64,000 bases of DNA, from contig NZ_CP021874.1 of assembly GCF_002197645.1 (NCBI RefSeq), forward strand, positions 2,294,001 to 2,358,000, written 5' to 3'. The position numbers were made by a program, and so were the translations under genes. This DNA is from Enterococcus wangshanyuanii (lineage in GTDB: Bacteria > Bacillota > Bacilli > Lactobacillales > Enterococcaceae). This document shows, piece after piece, positions 37,738-46,683 of this stretch (its first letter is position 1; each line of letters opens with the position of its first letter). Under the pieces are notes generated by a model. The model was not told the DNA's origin. It saw only the letters and a program-made list of their open reading frames with translations, and ran no database searches.

Positions 37738-38403
37738 TTATTTGTTTTTCTTTAATTGTTTGATTTCTTTTTCGATTGCATCGATTTGTTTGCCTAATGC
37801 TTTTTGCTCGTTTTTGTCACGAGAAACTTTTTTCTTGTTTACTAATTCTTGTTTTTCTTGGATCAATGCTGCGATTTTTGCTGCATTATCTTCTACAGGT
37901 GTAGATGGTGTTGTTGAACTTCCAGTTGAACTACCTGTTGAGCTGCCATTTTTCAATGCTTGGATTTCACGTTCGATTTCGCCGATACGAATTCCTAACG
38001 CTTGTTGTTCTTGCCAGTTTGTGCTGACTTTTTTCTTGTTGATCAGTTCTTGTTTTTCTTGGATCAATGCGTTGATTTTTGCTGCTGTATCATTAGCAGG
38101 TGTAGATGGTGTTGTTGTGCTTCCAGTTGAGCCACCTGTTGACGTACCGTTTTTCAATGCTTGAATTTCACGTTCGATTTCGCCTAGACGGATGCCTAAC
38201 GCTTTTTGCTCCAAACCATTTCTGCTAACTTTTTTCTTGTTGATCACTTCTTGTTTTTCTTGGATCAATGCATTGATTTTTGCAGTTGTATCCGCAGATT
38301 GTACTGAAGTCGCGTGTGCTTGAGTTGTTACAGCTGTTAAACCTGCTCCTCCAATCGATAAAGCTACCCCAGCAACTAGTAAACCTTTTACAAATTTGTT
38401 CAT
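37738..38403 (-). CDS. Secreted protein with three coiled-coil repeats
   Basis: This protein of about 221 residues has a signal peptide (MNKFVKGLLVAGVALSIGGA..., cleavage near AHA-TS) followed by three copies of a ~43-residue charged helical unit (AKINALIQEKQEVINKKKVS and EQKALGIRLGEIEREIQALK), separated by Gly/Ser/Thr linkers (STGSTTTPSTP). The repeats are nearly identical, so the number may vary between strains. ATG 38403 is chosen by GGAGG 8 bases upstream. No anchor motif is visible. Function unknown. Confidence 0.82.
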   Translation of the reverse strand: MNKFVKGLLVAGVALSIGGAGLTAVTTQAHATSVQSADTTAKINALIQEKQEVINKKKVSRNGLEQKALGIRLGEIEREIQALKNGTSTGGSTGSTTTPSTPANDTAAKINALIQEKQELINKKKVSTNWQEQQALGIRIGEIEREIQALKNGSSTGSSTGSSTTPSTPVEDNAAKIAALIQEKQELVNKKKVSRDKNEQKALGKQIDAIEKEIKQLKKNK

Positions 38404-38600
38404 TATTGATTCCTCCAATTTATTTTTTTGTTCGAATACTACTGTTCATAAAATAATAGTTCCGATACACAGATTATAACCACTCTTTTTAGAAAAGTAA
38501 ACTATTATTTTATAAACAATAGTCAAAAATTTTTCAAAAAACGCTCTAACCACTGATATATAAGTATTTTAGCACTGTGAATATTTTTTTGTAAAAAAGA

Positions 38601-38647
38601 AAAAACCAGACTTTTCACTCTAAAAAGAGCAAAAAGTCTGGTTTTTC
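38601..38647 (-). terminator. Terminator of pgsA
   Basis: AAAAACCAGACTTTT pairs with AAAAGTCTGGTTTTT around a 16-base loop, just after the pgsA stop on the minus strand. Confidence 0.88.
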
Positions 38648-38671
38648 ATTCTGGTTTTTCTTTATTCTTTG

Positions 38672-39250
38672 TTACATCGATCCCTTAAAAACATCTGCAT
38701 TTTTTACAAAATAATCGACACCTGAATAAATCGTAAAGATCAAACAAATGTATAGCATGATTAAATCAACTGGCAAGCCAATAGCTGTAAATGGAATATT
38801 ATTGATCAATAATAGAATGATCGCCACCATTTGCGTCGCTGTTTTGATTTTTCCAGGCCAGGCTGCTGCCATTACCTCGCCGCCTTCAACCAATAATAGA
38901 CGCAAGCCAGTAACTGCTAACTCTCTACAAACAATGATCGCAACGACCCATGCTGGTGCTTTTTGCTGTGCAACAAGCACGATAAAAGCTGTCATTACCA
39001 ACATCTTATCAGCCAATGGATCTGCAAACTTACCAAAGTTTGTCACTAGCCCGCGAGAACGAGCAATTTTCCCATCTAGCCAATCTGTGATACTGGCAAC
39101 TGCAAAAATTACAGCACCAACTAGCTGAGTGATCGCTAACGACGCTCCTCCAAATGTGATCGTGCCCCAATCCATCGGAACACTAACAACAATAATAAAA
39201 ATCGGAATCATAAAAATTCTAAGAACAGTTAATTTATTTGGTAAATTCAA
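38672..39250 (-). CDS. pgsA: CDP-diacylglycerol-glycerol-3-phosphate 3-phosphatidyltransferase
   Basis: This 192-residue integral membrane enzyme makes phosphatidylglycerol phosphate. The start MNLPNKLTVLRIFMIP and the CDP-alcohol phosphotransferase motif DWLDGKIARSRGLVTNFGKF followed by ADPLADK give all the conserved aspartates. Several membrane segments follow. It lies downstream of the rodZ-like gene and the M16 pair, the usual order in this group. Confidence 0.96.
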   Translation of the reverse strand: MNLPNKLTVLRIFMIPIFIIVVSVPMDWGTITFGGASLAITQLVGAVIFAVASITDWLDGKIARSRGLVTNFGKFADPLADKMLVMTAFIVLVAQQKAPAWVVAIIVCRELAVTGLRLLLVEGGEVMAAAWPGKIKTATQMVAIILLLINNIPFTAIGLPVDLIMLYICLIFTIYSGVDYFVKNADVFKGSM

Positions 39251-39445
39251 CGCTTATTGCCCCTCTCTTTTCCTACTCATTTTACGGTATCTGATGACGA
39301 CTGTCACGAAAAAAGTCATATCATGAATAACTCATCTATCCTTTCGATCATCGATTTCAATAAATGAGCGAGAAAATATCTACGATGAGCCTTGGCTCTT
39401 CTGTAAATTCTTCCCGCTCATTCTATTAAACCAACCTGCTTTTTA

Positions 39446-40405
39446 TTATGCTGGCGGTGTTTGTTGCACTTGTTCTGATGACTGTGACGATGGTTGTGTT
39501 TGTGCATACTCAAGATTCATATTGATATTTCTAGGTCCAATGCCTGTATTATTCGGATTAAATACAGCGGCTTGCCCATCAACTTTAAATTCCATGTACT
39601 CAGAAGCACCCAAACTGATCGTAAACTGAGTGGTTCCCTCTGGAATCTCTACAGATTGTGTTTGACCGGGCTGAACTGTTTGTTGGAAGAAATAGCCATT
39701 GTCATTATTCTCAGCTGTTGGGATATATACACCAACCCAACAAGGAGCTGTAACTGCAGAAAAATCAAGTTTAGTCGGCGTTGCAGCATTTGTCGCACTC
39801 ATATTTACAGTTGTACCAGATTCACCTAAGAAGCTGACCACAGTCGGTTCTTTAGGTTCTGAGGAACTTGAACTAGTCGTAGATGAGGATTCTGTCGTAC
39901 TTGAGACTGGCTCCTGACTTGATTCTGAGCTAAAATCAGACGAAGATTCTCTGATTATTGCAGTATCCGGTTTTTGAATGATCGGATTTGCCTGACGGTC
40001 TTGCCAAGTAATATAAAAAACAACGACAGCAATTGCTAGACCGATCAAAGAAAAAATAATTGCTGGTAAACTGCGTGTAAAGCGTTTAAAAGAGCTTTCT
40101 TCATCGTACATCTGTGTACGTGACTCATCAAGCGTCTCATAATGAATCGATGATTCAGCTGCCTCTTCTTCCGTTTTCCCATCGTAAACTTCAACTAATT
40201 CATTTCCATCCAAACCAACAGCACTTGCATACTGGCGAATGAAGGCACGCACATAAAAGGTACCCGGCATTGAATCAAAGTCGTTTTCTTCGATTGCTAT
40301 CAAATAGCGTTTTTGTGTTTTAGTAATTTGCTGCAGCTCGTCTAAGGACATATTGCGCTGAAGCCTTGCATCTCTTAATTTTTTTCCTATATTTACGCTG
40401 GCCAC
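39446..40405 (-). CDS. RodZ-like helix-turn-helix membrane protein
   Basis: This 319-residue protein has an N-terminal Cro/C1-type HTH (about 5-70, LRDARLQRNMSLDELQQITK), a membrane segment (about 113-130), a Ser-rich linker (SSSTTSSSSSEP) and a C-terminal DUF4115-type beta domain. Homologues (RodZ/YmfM) link MreB to the wall machinery. The start is GTG at 40405. It sits between the M16 peptidases and pgsA, as in other Firmicutes. Confidence 0.88.
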   Translation of the reverse strand: MASVNIGKKLRDARLQRNMSLDELQQITKTQKRYLIAIEENDFDSMPGTFYVRAFIRQYASAVGLDGNELVEVYDGKTEEEAAESSIHYETLDESRTQMYDEESSFKRFTRSLPAIIFSLIGLAIAVVVFYITWQDRQANPIIQKPDTAIIRESSSDFSSESSQEPVSSTTESSSTTSSSSSEPKEPTVVSFLGESGTTVNMSATNAATPTKLDFSAVTAPCWVGVYIPTAENNDNGYFFQQTVQPGQTQSVEIPEGTTQFTISLGASEYMEFKVDGQAAVFNPNNTGIGPRNINMNLEYAQTQPSSQSSEQVQQTPPA

Positions 40406-40714
40406 TCGTCCATCTTCTCCAGTCTCTCTAATTTATCGATCGCTTTTTTGGTATTAGTGAAGGGGTTGCTTTGTCCACATTCACTCTTTTTATATCGTTT
40501 CAGTTTGTTTTATTGACTTCTAGTAGTAAATCACTTAGTGAAATAGTCACATTTTTTGATTATTCAACTCTTTTAAGAATACCACAAAAAAATACTGATG
40601 AGGATAACATTTTTGAAAGTTTTTAAAGAAATATCGGACTTTTATTTATTTAAGATAGAGAGATTTCGGCTCCAAATTTCAAGTACTAGGAAATCACTCC
40701 TATTTGTTCTTTCA
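40406..40714. other. Intergenic region upstream of the rodZ-like gene
   Basis: About 310 bases without a credible gene. It should hold the rodZ promoter and the end of the M16 transcript. A TTGACTT at 40513 on the plus strand has no matching -10. Confidence 0.4.
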
Positions 40715-42007
40715 TTATTTTTTTGGGTGCATATAAAAACGGCTCAACCCTTTTTGATCGATGAATTTTTCAGCGAGCTCTGTGATATCAGATAATTGAA
40801 TACTTTCGATAACTTCAGGTGTATCAAACAATGTTGTTTCTCCATAAAGTGATTGTGAAAATTGATTGGCAATGTATTCTAATGAATTTAGTGATTGGAA
40901 ATATTTACCGATCATTTTTTTCTTCAATAAAGAAAGATTTTCTTCTGTCAATTCCGTACTTTGAGCAACCGTCAACAGAATTTCTTCAATGCGTTCTGCC
41001 AATTGCTCAGGATAATCACTATCGCCGCCAAAATCAGCAAAATGGAAGCTTCGATCTAAGCTAAATTCGTAACCAAAGCTGTCATCCAAAAGACCTTCGT
41101 TATACAAAGTCAAATAGTTTTGAGACGTATTTCCGAATAATAACTGTAGCAATAAATTCGCTGTTAGTTTGTATTTCAGTAACGCTTTGCCCTCCACAGG
41201 TACTTCATCCAGCCCTTTTAGCCCAACAATCACTTTTGAACGACTGATCGGCATTTCGATCGAACTTTCCTTTAGGATATCTTCTGCTGTTTCTTGAGGA
41301 AAATGGCGTCTGATCGGTGCCGCTTTAGCAAATGTTTTTTCTGCTTGATTCTTACGAATGAAGGCCATCATTTGTTCTGGCTCCATTTTACCAACAACAA
41401 ATAACGACATGTTACTTGGATGATAAAATGTGTTGTAGCATGTATATAGATCTTCTGCCGTAATCTCATCGATGCTTTCAACAGTCCCTGCAATATCGAT
41501 ATGCAGCGGGTGTTTAGGGTATAAGTTACCTAATATACCGAAAAATAAGCGCCAATTTGAGTCATCCAAATACATTTGGATTTCCTGACCGATGATGCCT
41601 TTTTCTTTTTCGACTGTTTCTTCTGTAAAATAAGGCTCTTGGACAAAATCAAGCAATGTCTTCAAGTTCAGTTCCACTTGATCTGTCGTTGAAAAAAGAT
41701 AGCTGGTTTTCGTAAAGCTCGTAAAGGCATTGGCAGATGCACCTTGACGGCCAAATTGTTGAAACACGTCGCCATCTTCTTTTTCAAACATTTTATGTTC
41801 CAGAAAATGCGCGATCCCATCAGGTACTTTGACAAATTCTTCTTGCCCAAGCGGTACAAATTCATTGTCGATCGAGCCATAATTTGTCGTAAACAAGCCA
41901 TAGGTCTTGTTATAGTCTTGTTTCGGAAGCAGATAGACTGTTAGCCCATTTTCTAATACTTCTGTATAGAGAACTTCGTTGATTTGAGGGTATTCTTTTT
42001 TATGCAT
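40715..42007 (-). CDS. M16 family metallopeptidase, catalytic member (YmfH-like)
   Basis: This protein of about 430 residues carries the inverted zinc motif HFLEH (in GIAHFLEHKMF) with the distal Glu in the following helix (about 70 residues later), so it should be an active insulinase-type peptidase. It pairs with the non-catalytic paralogue just upstream. ATG 42007 (GGAAGGAG upstream) overlaps the upstream stop. In Firmicutes the pair lies next to rodZ and pgsA. Substrate unknown. Confidence 0.9.
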   Translation of the reverse strand: MHKKEYPQINEVLYTEVLENGLTVYLLPKQDYNKTYGLFTTNYGSIDNEFVPLGQEEFVKVPDGIAHFLEHKMFEKEDGDVFQQFGRQGASANAFTSFTKTSYLFSTTDQVELNLKTLLDFVQEPYFTEETVEKEKGIIGQEIQMYLDDSNWRLFFGILGNLYPKHPLHIDIAGTVESIDEITAEDLYTCYNTFYHPSNMSLFVVGKMEPEQMMAFIRKNQAEKTFAKAAPIRRHFPQETAEDILKESSIEMPISRSKVIVGLKGLDEVPVEGKALLKYKLTANLLLQLLFGNTSQNYLTLYNEGLLDDSFGYEFSLDRSFHFADFGGDSDYPEQLAERIEEILLTVAQSTELTEENLSLLKKKMIGKYFQSLNSLEYIANQFSQSLYGETTLFDTPEVIESIQLSDITELAEKFIDQKGLSRFYMHPKK

Positions 42008-43268
42008 CCGTTTTTTCTCCTTCCAAAAAGAAAATAGCTTGCAGCTGGATTCGCTTAGCCACTCGTTGTACATCTGCTAACGTGACGGCTTCCATGCGAC
42101 GGATCCATTCATCATCTTCTAAACGTAAATGAGGGATCAAATCATCCAGATACTCCGTTTCCAAGACAGCTCCAGCGTTGTCTAAAGAAAGTAAATATTG
42201 GTTTTTCAGCATCGCTTTGGTTTGTTTGATTTCAAGCTCAGTTACGTTTCCTTGACGAATATTTTCTAATTCTTGTGCGATCAAGTGCAATACTTGGTTC
42301 CGATTTTTACCATCGATCCCTGTTTGGACGCTTAAAAATCCACGGAATGTATCGATACTGCTTGAGGCATAATAGGCAAGATTCTCTTTTTCGCGTACAT
42401 TCATAAATAACTTAGAATGTGGAAAACCTCCGAAAACACCATTAAAAATCTGTAAAGCAAAGTAATTTTCATCTCCATAAAAAATATCCGTGTGATAGCC
42501 TAAATTAAGTTTAGACTGCGCCAGTTTTTCTTGCTCTGAGCGTTCTTCGATCACATTTCTAGAAGGCTGCGTATAGAAAACATCCGCTTTACCAGCACTG
42601 CGATCTTCAAAAGGTAACGCTTTGAAAAGAGTGGCAACCGTCGTTTCATCCACATCTCCCAAAACAAAAATATCGACTTGATCTTCCTTGAGCATCTGTT
42701 CGTGATACGCTGCAAGGCTTTCAGCAGTTTCGTTTTCTAAATCAGAACGAGTGCCAAAACTTGGAATTCTTTGATCTGCTGATTGGCTGAAATAAAGGTT
42801 TTGCAACGCTAAAGAAGAATAGACTTGTTTGTCTTCTGAAACACTTTCATAATAGGCAAGCAAATTTTCCTTTTCCCGCTGAAATGTTTCGGCTTCAAAT
42901 TTGCCCTCAATGATATTTGGGTAGAAAATGATTTCTTTGATAAAATCAACTGCATCCTCTAACACATGGGTATTTTCTAAATAGCGATCATTCACAAAAT
43001 TCATTGAAACATTCAGCCAGTGCAGGTTGCCTTTTTTGTTGACGTTGATTCCAAAGCTGGCACCGTATAATTCTGCTAGCTTGCCGCTTAATTTGACCTG
43101 ATCAGGATAGTTCAGGCTATTTGTTTCTAATAAACTAGATAAAAGTGTTCGTTTAGTGATTATTTCTTTATTTAAACGCGTATTGAATCGAACCAAAATA
43201 CGAACCGTTTTATATTTTTCTGTTGGGACAACGTGTAAGTTGACTCCTTGTGCTAATGCAATCGGCAT
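42000..43268 (-). CDS. M16 family peptidase-like protein, non-catalytic member (YmfF-like)
   Basis: This 422-residue protein has the M16 fold but no HxxEH motif: the corresponding helix reads LLETNSLNYPDQVKLSGKLA. It therefore probably forms the structural half of a heterodimer with the downstream gene, with which it overlaps by 8 bases. GAGGAGC precedes its ATG. Confidence 0.88.
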   Translation of the reverse strand: MPIALAQGVNLHVVPTEKYKTVRILVRFNTRLNKEIITKRTLLSSLLETNSLNYPDQVKLSGKLAELYGASFGINVNKKGNLHWLNVSMNFVNDRYLENTHVLEDAVDFIKEIIFYPNIIEGKFEAETFQREKENLLAYYESVSEDKQVYSSLALQNLYFSQSADQRIPSFGTRSDLENETAESLAAYHEQMLKEDQVDIFVLGDVDETTVATLFKALPFEDRSAGKADVFYTQPSRNVIEERSEQEKLAQSKLNLGYHTDIFYGDENYFALQIFNGVFGGFPHSKLFMNVREKENLAYYASSSIDTFRGFLSVQTGIDGKNRNQVLHLIAQELENIRQGNVTELEIKQTKAMLKNQYLLSLDNAGAVLETEYLDDLIPHLRLEDDEWIRRMEAVTLADVQRVAKRIQLQAIFFLEGEKTDA

Positions 43269-43473
43269 CTTGTCAGCTCCTCTTTATTTTTTCATCATAA
43301 TAAAACCCAGCATGAAATACAATCATCTGGCTGTTTTTAAATCTTTTTTTAAGATTTTCCGCATCTATTCAATTATAGCACAGCTCTGCAGCGTTTCCTT
43401 GATGTAAGAGTCTTTCATTTCAAAATTTTTCAGTTTTTCTGTATACTGGATTTGAGAAAGGGAGGATAATTTT

Positions 43474-43929
43474 ATGATCAAAGAATTTAAAGAATTTATT
43501 ATGCGCGGCAGTGTCCTTGATTTAGCTGTTGGGGTCGTGATCGGTTCTGCGTTTACTGCCATCGTCACAAAAGTCGTGGATGGGTTGATCACACCGTTAG
43601 TTAGTCTGGTTTTTGTCATGACTACAGGCAAACAAAGTGCGGATGATGCATTGGGAGCTCTTGTATTTTCAGTGAAAGGTGTACCGTTTAAAATCGGTGA
43701 TGTGATCAGTGCTATTATTACCTTTTTAATTACTGCGTTTGTATTATTCCTAATCGTGAAAGCTGCAAATCGAATGAAGAAAAAACCAGAAGCCGAAGCA
43801 GATAAAACAGAAGAAATCCTGCTTACGAGTGAAGATTATCTTGAGCAGATCCGTGATTTACTGGCTGCACAAAATGCTGAAAAAACAGTTGCCGTTACTA
43901 AAGAATCAGCTACAGATAATAAGAATTAA
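43474..43929 (+). CDS. mscL: Large-conductance mechanosensitive channel
   Basis: This 151-residue membrane protein opens under membrane tension. The start MIKEFKEFIMRGSVLDLAVG and the pore-helix glycine-rich VGVVIGSAFTAIVTKVV are diagnostic. A second membrane segment (about 85-105) and a charged helical tail follow. Monocistronic with a strong terminator. Confidence 0.97.
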   Translation: MIKEFKEFIMRGSVLDLAVGVVIGSAFTAIVTKVVDGLITPLVSLVFVMTTGKQSADDALGALVFSVKGVPFKIGDVISAIITFLITAFVLFLIVKAANRMKKKPEAEADKTEEILLTSEDYLEQIRDLLAAQNAEKTVAVTKESATDNKN

Positions 43930-43942
43930 GTGAATGATCGAT

Positions 43943-43978
43943 AAAAAAGTTGGTGAAATCACTTCACCAACTTTTTTT
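43943..43978. terminator. Bidirectional terminator between mscL and a GNAT gene
   Basis: AAAAAAGTTGGTGAA pairs with TTCACCAACTTTTTTT, loop of 5, between convergent genes. Confidence 0.92.
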
Positions 43979-44405
43979 ATTTCCTCATCTTCACATGAGG
44001 AATATCATCTTCCAAATAAACCTCTGAAATTTCTTTAAAGCCAAACCTACCGTAAAAATCGGTCAGATGCGCCTGAGCCCCAATAATGATTGGCCTATCC
44101 GGATATTTTTCTGAAATCACATTCAGCGTTTTTTCTAAAAGAAGATTCCCTAACCCTTGCTTTCGATAATTAGGATTGATCAGCACTCTGCCAAAAGACA
44201 CTGTTTCACCATTATCGATGATTCGGATATAGCCTACAATAGCCTGCTCTTCCTGCAACCACGTATGTATCGCATACTCATCAACATCATCGATCTCTTG
44301 ATATGGACAATTCTGTTCGACTACAAAAACGGCTGTCCGCAACTTAGCAATATCAAAAAACTCCTTTGTGGTTAGATTCGAAAATTCTTTTACATGATAG
44401 TCCAT
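43977..44405 (-). CDS. ElaA-type GNAT N-acetyltransferase
   Basis: This 142-residue protein has the ElaA pattern LRTAVFVVEQNCPYQEIDDVDEYA and the acetyl-CoA loop NPNYRKQGLGNLLLEK. It is cytoplasmic with unknown substrate. Downstream of a small lipoprotein gene on the same strand. Confidence 0.9.
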   Translation of the reverse strand: MDYHVKEFSNLTTKEFFDIAKLRTAVFVVEQNCPYQEIDDVDEYAIHTWLQEEQAIVGYIRIIDNGETVSFGRVLINPNYRKQGLGNLLLEKTLNVISEKYPDRPIIIGAQAHLTDFYGRFGFKEISEVYLEDDIPHVKMRK

Positions 44406-44421
44406 CTTTTAGCTCCTTGCT

Positions 44422-44859
44422 TTACTCATTCATTTTTAGCGATCCTGGCCCTGAGCGATACATGACCTTCATGCTTTCACTGTCCATTGAAGGATATAAA
44501 AAGTCTACCAAAACGATATTTCCTTTTGTTTTAGACTCTTTGCCTAATTGAATCAACGTTCCTTCTTCTGATTGCTTAGAATCTAATGTATATACATAAC
44601 CTTCTTTTTCTCTTAAGTACTCGATATACTTTTGTAATTCTTTTTCACTGATACTGCCTGCTTTATATGTCAGTGTTGTCATTCGAACTTTATTTTTTAC
44701 TTCGCTATTTGTACCAACGATTTTTTTCTCCCCGATCACTGAGTAAACAGATGGAACCTTATCATCATTCACTTCGATATTTTCAGCTGTATTAGACGCA
44801 CACCCAACAAGTAAAAACATCAAACCAGCAAATAGCATCACTTTAACAATTTTTTTCAT
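44422..44859 (-). CDS. Small lipoprotein of unknown function
   Basis: This is a 145-residue protein with a lipoprotein signal (MKKIVKVMLFAGLMFLLVGC, lipobox LVGC). The mature part is charged alpha/beta, with no recognised domain. It lies 16 bases upstream of the GNAT gene and may be co-transcribed. Confidence 0.8.
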   Translation of the reverse strand: MKKIVKVMLFAGLMFLLVGCASNTAENIEVNDDKVPSVYSVIGEKKIVGTNSEVKNKVRMTTLTYKAGSISEKELQKYIEYLREKEGYVYTLDSKQSEEGTLIQLGKESKTKGNIVLVDFLYPSMDSESMKVMYRSGPGSLKMNE

Positions 44860-44951
44860 CTCAATTCCCCTTTTTTAATCTTGATTAATTATAGCATAAA
44901 TAGAAAAGCAGCTAAAACCTGCGGCTGACAAGCTTTAACTGTTTTTCTTCA

Positions 44952-45737
44952 TTAAAAAAATAAACGAATCCCATTCCATATATTTAGCAGCAACACAAGT
45001 AGAATCACTACTTGATAAATCTGTGTGACTCGTTCAGAGGATACTTTTCCACTGATCAAGGCTCCTACAAACCCGCCAATGATCGCTGCTGGAACCACAT
45101 AAAGCAACAAACTCAAATCAAAACGTCCGAAACCATTTCCTTGCGCGATCGTCATTAGCTTCGCTGCTTGTGAAAAGAAAATCGTGATGATCGAATAAAC
45201 AGTCGCTTCCTTAATTGCAATACCAAAGCATAGCATCAACAGAGCAACATTGATTGGTCCACCGCCAATACCTAGTAAAGTAGAAATAAATCCTAAAAAT
45301 ACTCCAACTGTCACATACCAAAAAGGGGCAGTTAAATGTAGCGTCCGTTCTTTACCAAATTTGGTGTAAGTAAAGGCAAACATCAATGTCATGATCGTTA
45401 AAACAATCTGGATCAGCTGTACATATTTCTCATCCGAGAACCACTTAAGCAAAAATTCGAAGCTGCTATTTCCAGCAATACCGCCAATAACTGATCCCAA
45501 AGAAACAAGTAACGCGATCTGAACGCGTAACGTCAATCCATTTTTTAGCTGCCTTAATGTCGAAACGATCGACATGGTGAAGACTGCTACACTAGAATAA
45601 AATGAGATCGCCGCTAACGGGTGAAAATGAAGGGCATCTAACACCGGCTTGATGATCACACCGCCACCCATGCCAGAAATAGCTCCAACTGTATTCGCGA
45701 ATATAATCACAAGGAAATAAATTATCCCTACAAGCAA
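44952..45737 (-). CDS. TauE/SafE family membrane transporter
   Basis: This 261-residue polytopic protein has about eight hydrophobic segments and the family motifs GAISGMGGGVIIKPVLD and, in the second half, GIGGGPINVALLML. Members export sulfite or organosulfonates, but the substrate here is unknown. It starts 31 bases after the GntR regulator gene on the same strand. Confidence 0.88.
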   Translation of the reverse strand: MLVGIIYFLVIIFANTVGAISGMGGGVIIKPVLDALHFHPLAAISFYSSVAVFTMSIVSTLRQLKNGLTLRVQIALLVSLGSVIGGIAGNSSFEFLLKWFSDEKYVQLIQIVLTIMTLMFAFTYTKFGKERTLHLTAPFWYVTVGVFLGFISTLLGIGGGPINVALLMLCFGIAIKEATVYSIITIFFSQAAKLMTIAQGNGFGRFDLSLLLYVVPAAIIGGFVGALISGKVSSERVTQIYQVVILLVLLLNIWNGIRLFF

Positions 45738-45768
45738 ATCGTGTCATCTCCTAGCTATTTAGACCTTT

Positions 45769-46482
45769 TTAAGCTTTTCTTCGTCTAGCAAAATCAACAA
45801 ACTTAAACTTATCTAATCTGTGTCTAGATTCAGTGTACTCAAAACAACGAGTATCCTCTAAACTGACCACACTGCGGACGACAACAATGTAAGTATCCTC
45901 ATTTAAGTCCATCAAACGCTGATCATTTTCTGTCACGGCTTCAACTGTGATTTCTTTTTGAGCATAACTAATCTCTAAGCCTAAATCATTTTCAAAATAA
46001 TCATAAATCGAATCTGCCGCTCGTTCTTCCGGAAGCTCTGCAATGATTTCTTTTAAAAGGTAATCAATATCAATGATCACAACTTCTCCGTCGATTTCCC
46101 GCTGCCGTACCAAGCGCCAGACAGCTGCATCTTTTTTCCAGCCCGTTAAGCGTGCTAAAGAATCGTCCACTTTTTCTTCTTTCAATTCGACTACTTTTGT
46201 CACACTATGTATTTGTTGAGCTTTTTGCAGCTCTTTATAGCTGATTACCCCAGAAATCGGAAAATCAAACTTTCTTACATTCAATACGATAGAGCCTTTG
46301 CCCTGTTTCTTTTGGATGTATCCCGCATTGATCAAGAGATTCAACGCTTTACGAATCGTCTCTCTCGAAACAGAATAGCGTTCAACCAGCTGATTTTCAC
46401 TCGGTAATAATGTTCCCGGCGGATAATCACCCTCTAAAATTCCTTTTTCCAATTCTAAAAATATATCATGAAATTTGTTCAC
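45769..46482 (-). CDS. GntR/HutC-type transcriptional repressor (TreR-like)
   Basis: This 237-residue regulator has an N-terminal GntR winged helix (about 5-70, YSVSRETIRKALNLLINAGYIQKKQGKGSIV) and a C-terminal UTRA sugar-phosphate-binding domain. It matches trehalose-operon repressors in length and layout. It is divergent from the GH65 phosphorylase gene, and TTGTAT/ATACAA-type operators overlap that promoter. By inference it represses the phosphorylase/mutase operon until a phosphorylated disaccharide binds. Confidence 0.88.
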   Translation of the reverse strand: MNKFHDIFLELEKGILEGDYPPGTLLPSENQLVERYSVSRETIRKALNLLINAGYIQKKQGKGSIVLNVRKFDFPISGVISYKELQKAQQIHSVTKVVELKEEKVDDSLARLTGWKKDAAVWRLVRQREIDGEVVIIDIDYLLKEIIAELPEERAADSIYDYFENDLGLEISYAQKEITVEAVTENDQRLMDLNEDTYIVVVRSVVSLEDTRCFEYTESRHRLDKFKFVDFARRRKA

Positions 46483-46597
46483 TTTCAGCCCTCCAACCTA
46501 GGATACTCAAACAAAATGATAGCATATTCCACCTTAAAAAAATAGCATCTGCCGTAACTAACCCTTTTAATTCAGGCAATTCTTTTCTGTTATCACA

Positions 46598-46627
46598 CTT
46601 GTATTTACAAGCGTTTCATACTATAAT
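46598..46627 (+). promoter_or_regulatory. Promoter with embedded operator for the GH65 operon
   Basis: CTTGTATTTACAAG (46598-46611) is a perfect palindrome matching the TreR-type operator. Its TTGTAT serves as the -35, 17 bases before TATAAT (46622-46627). A bound repressor would directly block polymerase. Confidence 0.7.
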
Positions 46628-46642
46628 GAACACAACACCAAC

Positions 46643-46656
46643 ATGTCTATACAAGT
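46643..46656 (+). promoter_or_regulatory. Second TreR-type operator
   Basis: ATGTCTATACAAGT is an imperfect copy of the first operator, 45 bases downstream and just past the expected transcription start. Two sites suggest cooperative repression. Confidence 0.55.
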
Positions 46657-46683
46657 TAAAAAACTCTTTAAGGAGCGACAACT

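Noticed and set aside
40598..40795. 65-codon plus-strand frame upstream of the M16 gene end
   Set aside because: No ribosome binding site, low-complexity AT-rich composition and overlap with the M16 gene end.
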